Source: Frankiaceae bacterium
Lineage (GTDB): Bacteria > Actinomycetota > Actinomycetes > JAFAQI01
Assembly: GCA_025929365.1 (NCBI GenBank)
Contig: JAICMG010000007.1
Span: forward strand, 1-42,934
Reading direction: 5' to 3'
Length of the DNA stretch: 42,934 nt
How positions within the stretch are numbered: the first letter of the stretch is position 1; each line of letters begins with the position of its first letter. The translations under genes were made by a program, and so were the position numbers. The notes below the pieces were generated by a model, which saw nothing but the letters and a program-made list of their open reading frames with translations, ran no database searches and was not told the origin of the DNA. Positions 15,401 to 23,532 of the stretch are shown piece by piece.

Positions 15401-17113
15401 TCAGCCGGCGGCGAGCCGGAACGCCTGTACGCCGGACAGTGGCGACAGCGGCGACTGGCCGATCGTGCGTTCGAGGGTCGGCGGGACGGCGAGGTTGAGC
15501 GCCTTGTACTCGAGGTCGGTCTCGTTGGTGCCGGTGCCGACGTAGATCGAAGAACCGCTCACGACGGCGGTCGAGGAGGGCGGACCGACGATCGGTGCGA
15601 CCCACAGCGGCAGGCCGGTCTTGAGGTCCACCGCGACGACCGAGCTGGCAATGGTGAGCGGGATCAGCGCGATGTCGTTGACCGTCGACGCCGACGCGTA
15701 TGTCGGCGCGACCAGCGGGTCACTCCACAACACCTTCCCCGAGTTGGCATCGAAGGAATGGATGTCCTCCATCGCGCCGGGCCAGCTACCACCGCTCTTG
15801 TACGGGATCGGGATGGCGCTGCCGCCGACGATCTGTGTTGCGCGGCCCCTCGCGTCGGAGGCGACCGCGAGCGACCCGATGAAGCCGCCGACCGCGAAGT
15901 CCTCGCCGAGGTTGCCTGGTGACCCGTCCTTGGACTGCCACAGGCCCTTGCCGTCTCGCGCCATCCGCGCGTAGTAGATCGAGGCCTTCGAGCCGTCACC
16001 CGCGACGGTCTGGCCGTGAGCGTTGCGGAAGATGTTCACCGAAGCGCCGAAGTCGTCGTCGAGGTACGCCTCGTTCTTGCCGGCGTTCGACGAGCCCTGA
16101 TGCTCCGCCGGCGCATACCGCCAGAGGAACTTGCCGGTGGCTGCGTCGACCGCCATCAGCGACTCCGACCAGTTCTGGTGGTGGGCGATCGCTCGCGGCG
16201 GGTTGTCGCAGTTGCCGACGCCATAGACGAGGACATCCGAGCGGACGTCGACGGCGGGGGAGGACCAGACGTCGCCGCACCCCTGACCTTGGCCCGACCC
16301 CTCGGTCAGGCCGCGGCGGCCGTAGTACGTGCGGTTCGTCTCCGCGTCGCTCTTCCAGAGCGGCTTGAACGACCAGCGACCTTCGCGGTTGGCCAGCAGG
16401 CGCAGCGCCACCACTCCGGTACGCCCGACGCCCGCATCGTTGTGCACGTCGAAGCCGACGAAGATCCGCTGCTGCGGGCGGCCGTGCACTTTGACGTCCG
16501 CAGCGGCAGGAGAGGACTCGATCTCGACCGTCGGCGGGTTGGGCTTGGACAGCTGTTCCTTGCGCAGCTTCGGCGTGCGCGGGTCGAGGTCGATGGTCGC
16601 GAGCAGCTTGCCCGTGTCCGCGGCGAGGGCCCACACCGAGGAGCTGCCGCCGAAGACCACGACCTCCTTCGAGGAGTGCGTGCCGGCAACGTGGACCGGC
16701 ACGACCGCCGCACTCGAGACGATCTGGCCGAACGCGACCGGGTTGGTCACGTTGATGTCGAAGACCCACTGCTGCTGCCCGGTGGTCGCGTTGATCGAGT
16801 AGAACTTCCCGTTCCAGGCTCCGACGTACACGCTGTTGCCGACCACCGCCGGCGATGCCGTGACCGAGTCCTGGGTGTGGAAGAACCACTTCGGCACCAT
16901 CGTCGCGACGTTTGCCGACGAGATCGGCGAGCATCCGGTCGCGGAGGAGAAGCTGTGGTCGGAGTCGTGGCCGTACTGCGGCCAGTCGGTGCTCGTACAC
17001 CCGGACAGGTGGAACGCATGTGGTCGCGCGCCGGGCGACACGCCGGCGGCCGCCACCGAGCCCGCCGCAACGACGGCAAGCGTGGCTGACCACACCCCGC
17101 CCCGGCGATTCAT
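15401..17113 (-). CDS. secreted PQQ-type beta-propeller protein
   Basis: The product is 570 residues from ATG 17113 (MNRRGG...), with an N-terminal export signal. Blades of the PQQ-binding-like propeller recur, for example SPAVVGNSVYVGAWNGKFY, DVWSSPAVDV and GKFLWRYAP. There is no CxxCH haem motif, so it is unlike quinohaemoprotein alcohol dehydrogenases. It may be a dehydrogenase relative or a non-catalytic binding propeller. The track's 676-residue version has an extra 106-codon upstream tail that overlaps the divergent methylase and is rejected. Confidence 0.78.
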   Translation of the reverse strand: MNRRGGVWSATLAVVAAGSVAAAGVSPGARPHAFHLSGCTSTDWPQYGHDSDHSFSSATGCSPISSANVATMVPKWFFHTQDSVTASPAVVGNSVYVGAWNGKFYSINATTGQQQWVFDINVTNPVAFGQIVSSAAVVPVHVAGTHSSKEVVVFGGSSSVWALAADTGKLLATIDLDPRTPKLRKEQLSKPNPPTVEIESSPAAADVKVHGRPQQRIFVGFDVHNDAGVGRTGVVALRLLANREGRWSFKPLWKSDAETNRTYYGRRGLTEGSGQGQGCGDVWSSPAVDVRSDVLVYGVGNCDNPPRAIAHHQNWSESLMAVDAATGKFLWRYAPAEHQGSSNAGKNEAYLDDDFGASVNIFRNAHGQTVAGDGSKASIYYARMARDGKGLWQSKDGSPGNLGEDFAVGGFIGSLAVASDARGRATQIVGGSAIPIPYKSGGSWPGAMEDIHSFDANSGKVLWSDPLVAPTYASASTVNDIALIPLTIASSVVAVDLKTGLPLWVAPIVGPPSSTAVVSGSSIYVGTGTNETDLEYKALNLAVPPTLERTIGQSPLSPLSGVQAFRLAAG

Positions 17114-17172
17114 CCCAAACCCTTCGACACGCGTCGCGCGCTCACCTACCCAACGCGCGGGCTGACCTCCGG

Positions 17173-17178
17173 GATACT
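17173..17178 (+). promoter_or_regulatory. -10 element for the adenine methylase
   Basis: GATACT, one mismatch from TATACT, ends 8 bases before the GTG at 17187. There is no ribosome-binding site, so a leaderless transcript is likely. Confidence 0.4.
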
Positions 17179-17186
17179 CGGCGACG

Positions 17187-18272
17187 GTGATCAAGTACCT
17201 GGGCTCGAAGCGGACGCTCGTCCCCGTCCTCGGCGCCATGGCGCGCGCAGTCGATGCGCGTACAGCGCTCGACCTTTTCGCCGGGACGACCCGCGTCGCC
17301 CAGGCGCTCAAGCGCTGCGGCATCGAGGTCACGGCGGTCGACATCGCCACGTACACCGAGGTGCTGGCCCGCTGCTTCGTTGCCACTGATGCCCGACGCG
17401 TCGACGAGGTCGCTCTCCGCACCGCGCTCACCGAGCTGTCGGGGCTGCCCGGCGAGCGCGGCTATTTCACCCGGACGTTCTGCGAGCAGGCACGCTTCTT
17501 CCAACCGAAGAACGGGATGCGGATCGACGCCGTCCGCACGGCGATCGACGAACGTTTCGCGGACTCGCCACTGCACCCGATCCTGCTGACGGCGTTGATG
17601 CTCGCGGCGGACCGGGTCGACTCGACCACGGGCGTGCAGATGGCCTACCTCAAGCAGTGGGCTCCGCGTTCGCACCACGAGCTCGAGCTGCGGGTCCCCG
17701 ACCTGTTGCCGGGACCGGGCCACGTCTTGCGCGGAGACGCGCTCGAACTACTGCCAGAGCTGCCGGCGTCGGATCTCGCGTACGTCGACCCGCCGTACAA
17801 CCAGCACCGCTACTTCACGAACTACCACGTCTGGGAGACCTTGGTTCGCTGGGACGCTCCGGAGCACTACGGCGTCGCGTGCAAGCGGCTCGACAGCCGC
17901 GCTGCCGAGACCAAGAGCGTGTTCAACCGCAGACGCGAGATGCCGGACGCGCTGCGAAGGGTGCTGACCGGGGTGCGCGCCGACGTGGTGGTCGTGTCCT
18001 ACAACGACGAGGCGTGGGTCACGCCGGACGAGATCGCCGACTGGCTGCGCGCCGCCGGCCACGACGACGTCCGCCTGCTCGGCTTCGACAGCAAGCGGTA
18101 CGTCGGTGCGCAGATCGGCATTCACGACCCGAGCGGCCGCAAGGTCGGCAAGGTCTCGCATCTGCGCAACACCGAGTACCTCGTCGTTGCGGGCTCGCAC
18201 GACCGGGTCGATGCCGCCATCGCTGCCGCCGCGGAGCTTCGGCCCGCCACTACGTGTGGTGCTTGTGCCTGA
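17187..18272 (+). CDS. D12-class DNA adenine N6-methyltransferase, orphan
   Basis: The 361-residue protein starts KYLGSKRTLVPVL, the usual beginning of D12-class enzymes. It continues with motif I DLFAGTTRVAQALK (AdoMet binding, near residue 29) and has motif IV DPPYNQHRYFTN near residue 200. It methylates adenine in DNA with AdoMet. No restriction endonuclease or specificity subunit lies nearby, so it is an orphan that may serve regulation or phage protection. It overlaps the convergent glycosidase gene by 23 bases. Confidence 0.88.
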   Translation: MIKYLGSKRTLVPVLGAMARAVDARTALDLFAGTTRVAQALKRCGIEVTAVDIATYTEVLARCFVATDARRVDEVALRTALTELSGLPGERGYFTRTFCEQARFFQPKNGMRIDAVRTAIDERFADSPLHPILLTALMLAADRVDSTTGVQMAYLKQWAPRSHHELELRVPDLLPGPGHVLRGDALELLPELPASDLAYVDPPYNQHRYFTNYHVWETLVRWDAPEHYGVACKRLDSRAAETKSVFNRRREMPDALRRVLTGVRADVVVVSYNDEAWVTPDEIADWLRAAGHDDVRLLGFDSKRYVGAQIGIHDPSGRKVGKVSHLRNTEYLVVAGSHDRVDAAIAAAAELRPATTCGACA

Positions 18273-19452
18273 CCACCTTGGGCTTCACGTAGGAGATTCC
18301 TAGTCCGACCGGCATCGGCCGCTCCTTGCCGTCTGCCGGGTAGGTCCGCTGGGCCAGCACCCCGGAGCTCGGCAGCCTGGCGAGCATCTCCGTCGAGCCG
18401 GAGCCGTCGACATCCCAGGCGCGGTCGACACCGAGCTGCGCCATGAATCCGGACATCTCGTTCTCGTCGAGCCCGTGGACGGCGGTGCCGGGATGGTCCT
18501 CGACCTCGCCGATCACGAGCGTCTTGCCGTTGTCCGCGATGCCGTACGCCGTGCGTGCGGGCGTTTCCGTGTTGGCGCTGCTGCAGGGCAGGTCGTTGCG
18601 AACCTGGCCGTGGCGCCGCACGACCTCGGCGCCGACGCCGTACGCCTGCACGAACTTCTGTTTCGTGGTTGTGGCGACCTCGCCGGCGAAGCTCGTCTTG
18701 GTATCCGCCGGAAGTGAGTCCAGCCACTGCGACGCACTCGAGCCGTCGGCCCTGAGGACGTACCCGCCGTGCGGGACATAGGTCTGGCGACTGGTCACGG
18801 CTCCGAGACCTGCCGCAGTGACGGCGCGTGCCCGGTCACGCCAGCTGTTGGTGGGGATCGCCTTGCTGCCCCACGCCCCGTTGTACGACTGGAGGCCGCC
18901 GTTGGTCTGTGACTCGTTGATCCCCGTGACGGTGTGCGATTTCGAACCGGCGTACACCGTTGCCGAGAGGTGAACCGTTCCGAACTGCAGCGCCCTGGCG
19001 GCGGTGAATCCGAGGACCGGCTGCTTGCGCGTCGACAGCACCAGAGGCTGCGAGTTCACGATCAGCGGCTGCGTCGGTGCGCCGGACTCGAAGTCGAAGT
19101 AGCCGGTGTTCACAGCGGCGACGAGATGCGAGTGGCCATGTGCCAGCTGGCTCAACGGGGTACGTTGCGCCACCGCGTGCATCAGCGGCTGGAACGAAAC
19201 TCCCGGCTGGCCGACGGTGATGCGCAGCACGTGCATCTTGACAAGTCCGCGGCCGTTCTGGTCGGTCTTGTCGCCCTCGGACAGCACAACGCCGGGGGCG
19301 AGCTTGTGCGTGTGCCAGGTCGTGCCCGGCACGAGGGACTCGGCTGCTGGACAGCTGCGGCCACCCCGGCTCGGCGCCGCGCTGGCGAGCGGACTGACGG
19401 ACAGACCGACGCCCAGGACGGCCGATGTCAGTAGGGCAACTCCCCGAAGCAC
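18250..19452 (-). CDS. secreted phosphodiester glycosidase (NAGPA-like) family protein
   Basis: The 400-residue protein begins with a signal peptide ending about residue 25 (SPLASAAP). The NAGPA-like domain shows LVAAVNTGYFDF and, near the C terminus, AWDVDGSGSTEML, the family's catalytic-type DG(G/S)xSxxM block. The human relative uncovers mannose-6-phosphate; bacterial members are predicted to cut phosphodiester-linked sugars of the envelope or capsule. The GTG start is divergent from OsmC. Confidence 0.84.
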   Translation of the reverse strand: MLRGVALLTSAVLGVGLSVSPLASAAPSRGGRSCPAAESLVPGTTWHTHKLAPGVVLSEGDKTDQNGRGLVKMHVLRITVGQPGVSFQPLMHAVAQRTPLSQLAHGHSHLVAAVNTGYFDFESGAPTQPLIVNSQPLVLSTRKQPVLGFTAARALQFGTVHLSATVYAGSKSHTVTGINESQTNGGLQSYNGAWGSKAIPTNSWRDRARAVTAAGLGAVTSRQTYVPHGGYVLRADGSSASQWLDSLPADTKTSFAGEVATTTKQKFVQAYGVGAEVVRRHGQVRNDLPCSSANTETPARTAYGIADNGKTLVIGEVEDHPGTAVHGLDENEMSGFMAQLGVDRAWDVDGSGSTEMLARLPSSGVLAQRTYPADGKERPMPVGLGISYVKPKVVRHKHHT

Positions 19453-19555
19453 AAGGCAGATATCGGTAACTCGTCATGACGTACTCGGGCATCTCGGACA
19501 TGGCCAGGGAAAGATGACTCACACGGGTCAGGTGCGGATCGGGCATATTGGGGGC

Positions 19556-19561
19556 AGGAGG
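19556..19561 (+). promoter_or_regulatory. ribosome-binding site fixing the OsmC start
   Basis: AGGAGG lies 6 bases before the ATG at 19568. It favours that start over the in-frame ATG at 19514 and the far upstream start used by the ORF track. Confidence 0.75.
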
Positions 19562-19567
19562 CCCGAA

Positions 19568-20068
19568 ATGGATGCAGCCGGACTGCGCGAGGCGCAGCAA
19601 CCGCTGAAAGACCGATACCGGCAGGACCCCGGCGCCGCGGCGGTGACACTGCGGGCGTCGGGCTCACTCGACGATGGCGACGTCACCTGCTCAGTGCAGA
19701 CCGGTCAGGCGCTGGTCGCTGCCGGCCTGCACCCCGCGACCGGAGGCGACGGCACCCTTGCCTGTTCCGGAGACATGCTGCTCCAGGCGCTCGTCGCTTG
19801 CGCGGGCGTCACGCTGCGGGCGGTCGCCACGGCCCGCGGCATCGAGGTCGACGGGACCGTGCTCGCCGAGGGCGACCTCGACTTCCGCGGCACCCTCGGC
19901 GTCGACCGGGAGGCACCGGTCGGCTTCCGCGAGGTGCGGCTGTCCTTCGACCTTGAGTCGTCGGCGCCGAAGGAGGACCTCGACGCCCTCATCGACACGA
20001 CGCGGCGTTACTGCGTCGTCTACCAGACGCTGGCCAAGCCGCCCGAGCTGTCGATCAGTTGGGCCTGA
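19568..20068 (+). CDS. OsmC family protein
   Basis: The product is 166 residues from ATG 19568. It has the OsmC/Ohr-like pattern: GDGTLACSGDMLLQALVACAGVTLRAVA carries the first Cys region with its conserved helix. RYCVVYQTLAKPPEL carries the second Cys at the position typical of the family. These proteins reduce organic peroxides, though some members have lost that chemistry. The 3' end overlaps the convergent 847-residue gene by 14 bases. Confidence 0.86.
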   Translation: MDAAGLREAQQPLKDRYRQDPGAAAVTLRASGSLDDGDVTCSVQTGQALVAAGLHPATGGDGTLACSGDMLLQALVACAGVTLRAVATARGIEVDGTVLAEGDLDFRGTLGVDREAPVGFREVRLSFDLESSAPKEDLDALIDTTRRYCVVYQTLAKPPELSISWA

Positions 20069-22598
20069 CCGCAGGCACTGTGATGCCCTTGGCGCCGAAC
20101 GGCGTCACGAGCGCCGCCGTGATCGGCAACAGGTAGTCGCGCGCTGCCGCGTTGCCGACATTTCCGGTGTTGGGCGGCAGGATGAGCTGGTTGTCGGCGG
20201 CGTCCACCTCGTCGACGGGCGTCGTCGCGTCGGCGTTGTCGCTCTCGACCAGGAACAGCATGTGCTGCCCATGAGTCGCCACATCACCCTGCAGGTAGCG
20301 CACGTCGCCTTGCGGGCTGAAGTTCGGGTCCGGGGCGGGGTCCGATGCTTGTGCGCCCTTCGACGGGTCGAACGTCGCGGTCTCCGGAATGTTGTACGGC
20401 GTGCCGTCCGGGTTGTGGTTCCAGCAGCGCCGCTGGTAGGTGTGATCACCGCGGTAGGTGCGACCGCCATCGTGGACCCGCCCACGGAAGCGGTCCGCTG
20501 CGGCTGGCGCCGGGGTCTGCGCGACAGGCTTGCCGTCGATGTCGGCGAACCCCCACGTCGTCGGCTCGTCGGCGCTTCGCAGCTCGACATGCGGCCCTGG
20601 GTTGGTTCCGGTGCCGTCGTCGAAGCACGAGTCGTCGACGTAGTACGGCTGCGCCACCACGGTGGCCTGCGCGTCGCCGGGGGACAGCGGCTGGTTCTGC
20701 GAGATTCCCCATTTCTCGACCATCGTCCCGGCCGGTCCGGTCATCTCCTCCCACGACAGGACCGAGGGTGCGACGCCCGAGTAGGTCACGTCGGGGACGT
20801 TGAACGAGTCGTAGATGCACGCGTCGGACGAGCACTTCGAGTTGTTCGGGTTGCCTACGGTGAGCGGCTTGCCGCCGGTCAGCTTGCTCTCGAGCCGGCC
20901 GACCTGGTCGTTGCTCGACTCGGAGATGCCGTCGGGACCGATGTGGGCGTTGGTGTCGCCGTACAGCACCGGGTTGATGCCGTCGACCGGCACGCCGCCC
21001 GGGTTGTAAGGGTTGTAGTAGCGGGTGATGCGCCCCGCGGCCATGTCCCACTGTGAGTAGATGCCGTCCAGCGGCGGGATCGGGTGCACTCGGACGCCGA
21101 AGTCGTGGACGATCGTGTAGGCGTAGAAGATGTCGGTGCGCGTGACGTTGGTCCCGGAGTCCGATCCCCACGTGACGCGGATGTCGCGTACCGGACCGCG
21201 CTTGATCCCCATCGTGATCGACGAGCCGCCCCAGTTGTTCTGCTCATCCTCGTAGCCACAGCAGGGCGTGTTGCCGCCGGGGGACTGCTGGAAGGCGCGC
21301 GCCTTGAAGCGGTCCACGATGCTCGGCCCGTAGTCGCCGCGGGACAAGCCGCGGTCGTCCTTCGACACTTGCAGGTCGTCCATCACCCAGCGGCCGTCGA
21401 AGCGGAAGCGGTAGCGCGGGGTGGTGACGGTGGCGTTGTCGACGGTCCGCCGCTGCACGTACGTCTTCGGATCGAGCACGACGTCGTGGTGGGTGTTGTA
21501 GCGGAAGCCCTGTCCGATGACAGCCTGACCGTCCGGTGTGCAGACCGGCCCGTACCGGGCGTTGCCGTAGGAGTCATACGAGCTCTGCGAGTAGACCAGT
21601 GTGTTGGCGTCGGCGTCGGGCGTGTAGCGAACGTACGGCGAGTTGGCCGCGGTGTAGCGCGGCGTCACCGCCCAACCGCCCTTGCCCTTGGGTGCGGACT
21701 CCATGACATACGCGTAGCGGGTGGCGCCAGTCGTCGGGTCGACGACTGCCACCTGGTTCGCGGACACGATGCCGCGCGGGAGCGCGGCCGACAGGGGTGC
21801 CGCCGGACCCGCGTCGCGCGCCATGAACGCGAGCTGGTCGCTGTTGATCAGACCGGTGTTGGGGTCGGGGGTGGGATCGGCGACACCGACGGGCGCCCTG
21901 GCGTCACAGACGATGCCTGCGCGCTGCAGCTGGTGCGGCCCGGGCGGGATGCAGCCCGGCGTGACCGCACCCTTGCCGGCCTTGCAGTCGGCGGGCAGCG
22001 GTCGGTTGCTGTACTCCAGGAACGGCTGGTGGTCGAACGTGTAGGTGAGGAACTGGTCGGTCCCCGAGTAGAACGAGAAGCCAGAGGCGTTGTTCGAGAT
22101 GTAGTGGTTCCACATCGTGTCGACCTGGAACGGGATCTGCACGAAGCGCTTGCCGTTCCACGCGTAGCCCCGAAGGCTCGCGGTTGCGACGCCGTGCAGG
22201 ACCGTGCGAACCGGCAGCTGACTCGGCTGGAAGCAGTTGTGGTCGTTGTGGAACCGGTCGACGTAGCCGTTGACGTCCGGTTTCGGGCTCGACTGGTAGC
22301 AGGAGCTCTGAAGCGGCTTCGGCACGTACTGCTGGGTGTTCTCCACGCCGTAGTAGTTGGGCGGCTGCGGCACCCGGGCGGTCACCTCCGGCCCGCCCGA
22401 CCAGCCCGGGAAGTCCGCCCCGCTCAGCACGACCGGCTGGGTCGCAAACTCGGAGACGTCGACCTTCACGGCTGCGGCGTGTGGCTGCACGTGGGCCGCG
22501 TGATGGGTCGCGCGCAGCGGAACGACGAACGCGACCAGACCGACCACGACCGCTGCGAGCTTGGACGGGGCGGCCGTGGTCGATGAAGTGGATCGCAC
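20055..22598 (-). CDS. large exported protein of unknown function (847 aa)
   Basis: I do not recognise this family. A basic start and one hydrophobic segment (about 13-30) predict export. The mature part is Cys-containing, rich in Tyr, Asn, Pro and Gly, and largely free of membrane helices. Motif-like patches include QIPFQVDTMWNHYISNN, DGRWVMDDLQVSKDDRG and MAAGRITRYYNPYNPGG. It follows the Pro/Thr-rich surface protein gene by 34 bases and probably shares its transcript. The antisense 500-codon ORF within it is a GC shadow. It could be an adhesin, an enzyme or a wall component. Confidence 0.78.
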   Translation of the reverse strand: MRSTSSTTAAPSKLAAVVVGLVAFVVPLRATHHAAHVQPHAAAVKVDVSEFATQPVVLSGADFPGWSGGPEVTARVPQPPNYYGVENTQQYVPKPLQSSCYQSSPKPDVNGYVDRFHNDHNCFQPSQLPVRTVLHGVATASLRGYAWNGKRFVQIPFQVDTMWNHYISNNASGFSFYSGTDQFLTYTFDHQPFLEYSNRPLPADCKAGKGAVTPGCIPPGPHQLQRAGIVCDARAPVGVADPTPDPNTGLINSDQLAFMARDAGPAAPLSAALPRGIVSANQVAVVDPTTGATRYAYVMESAPKGKGGWAVTPRYTAANSPYVRYTPDADANTLVYSQSSYDSYGNARYGPVCTPDGQAVIGQGFRYNTHHDVVLDPKTYVQRRTVDNATVTTPRYRFRFDGRWVMDDLQVSKDDRGLSRGDYGPSIVDRFKARAFQQSPGGNTPCCGYEDEQNNWGGSSITMGIKRGPVRDIRVTWGSDSGTNVTRTDIFYAYTIVHDFGVRVHPIPPLDGIYSQWDMAAGRITRYYNPYNPGGVPVDGINPVLYGDTNAHIGPDGISESSNDQVGRLESKLTGGKPLTVGNPNNSKCSSDACIYDSFNVPDVTYSGVAPSVLSWEEMTGPAGTMVEKWGISQNQPLSPGDAQATVVAQPYYVDDSCFDDGTGTNPGPHVELRSADEPTTWGFADIDGKPVAQTPAPAAADRFRGRVHDGGRTYRGDHTYQRRCWNHNPDGTPYNIPETATFDPSKGAQASDPAPDPNFSPQGDVRYLQGDVATHGQHMLFLVESDNADATTPVDEVDAADNQLILPPNTGNVGNAAARDYLLPITAALVTPFGAKGITVPAVRPN

Positions 22599-22632
22599 AC
22601 CTTGGGATTCGCCGTGGACGATCCCCGCTCCT

Positions 22633-23532
22633 TCACCCGCGCCGGACTGCCCGCCAGCCGATCAGGATGAGAAGAGCGGCCACGATGGCTCCGCCGGCGA
22701 TGATGACGTCCTTCGTGGCGCCGTCCGGATCCGCCAGCGATGACGCCTCGGTGTGCGTGGGGCTCGCGGCCGGCGCCGAGGCCGAGGGGGAGTGCGAGGG
22801 GGAGGTGGTGCCGGGCGGTGGCACGGTGCCGTGAGTGGGCCGGGTCTGACGGGTCGGCGGGTGGGTCGTCCGTCCGGGACGTGAGCTGGTCGCGCCCCCA
22901 CCCGGATTGGGGTGATGCGACGGCGTGGGGGGGTGCTGGGTCGACGGCGCCGCGGTCGGGCTCGGAGGCGCGTCGACCGTGATGTCGGCGGCGGTCGGCG
23001 CCGCAAAGGACACGGAGAACGTCGGCGACTGCCCGGCCGTCGGACTACCGCCCGGAACCAGCACGATGCCCTTCGCGGCCTCGGCGGCCGGGAACGTGAT
23101 CGTCATCGTCGTCAGGGCGGCATCGAACTGCCCGCGCGCCGGCTTCGCTCGCGCCCGGTACGACGGTCGCGCCGACCACGGCTGCGGCCCGCCGGTGGTC
23201 CAGTGACTCGTCGCGGGGTAGCCGAGGACGCCGGGTTTTCGGACCTGCTCCTGTTTCGACACGTGCAGTGTCAGCCGCACCACACCGCTGGGGTTCGCCA
23301 TCGTGAAGCGGACCGCGGACTCCGCTTGCGGACCGTTGGGAGCCGACGCGACGTACAGTCCGTTGGACGGGACGCCCGGCACCGGGATCAGCCCGGTGAC
23401 CGGCTCGGGCTGCCACCAGTAGGCGCCCTCGGGGGTGCCGGCGCTTGACGCCGCGGCCATGCTTACGTCGCCGAGCGCGAGGCAGGCGGCGACGCCCGTA
23501 AGGGCGGCGCCCCACCTTCGCGCCCGGGTCAC
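22633..23532 (-). CDS. surface protein: signal peptide, Pro/Thr-rich stalk, C-terminal membrane anchor
   Basis: The product is 299 residues. The order is: signal peptide (about 1-28), a globular beta-rich domain (about 30-185), a Pro/Thr/Ser-rich linker (about 188-260), a single hydrophobic helix IIAGGAIVAALLILIGW, and a basic tail RRG. The layout is that of a stalked wall-spanning protein, but there is no LPXTG sortase motif before the helix. The GTG start overlaps the PP2C stop by 4 bases, so the two are translationally coupled. The family is not recognised. Confidence 0.78.
   Translation of the reverse strand: MTRARRWGAALTGVAACLALGDVSMAAASSAGTPEGAYWWQPEPVTGLIPVPGVPSNGLYVASAPNGPQAESAVRFTMANPSGVVRLTLHVSKQEQVRKPGVLGYPATSHWTTGGPQPWSARPSYRARAKPARGQFDAALTTMTITFPAAEAAKGIVLVPGGSPTAGQSPTFSVSFAAPTAADITVDAPPSPTAAPSTQHPPTPSHHPNPGGGATSSRPGRTTHPPTRQTRPTHGTVPPPGTTSPSHSPSASAPAASPTHTEASSLADPDGATKDVIIAGGAIVAALLILIGWRAVRRG

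Noticed and set aside
15401-17431. 676-residue version of the PQQ propeller protein
   Set aside because: The extra 106 codons run antisense into the methylase gene. ATG 17113 starts directly at the signal peptide.
21084-22586. 500-codon plus-strand ORF inside the 847-residue gene
   Set aside because: Val/Arg-rich shadow composition and no start signals. The minus-strand frame has an export signal and normal composition.
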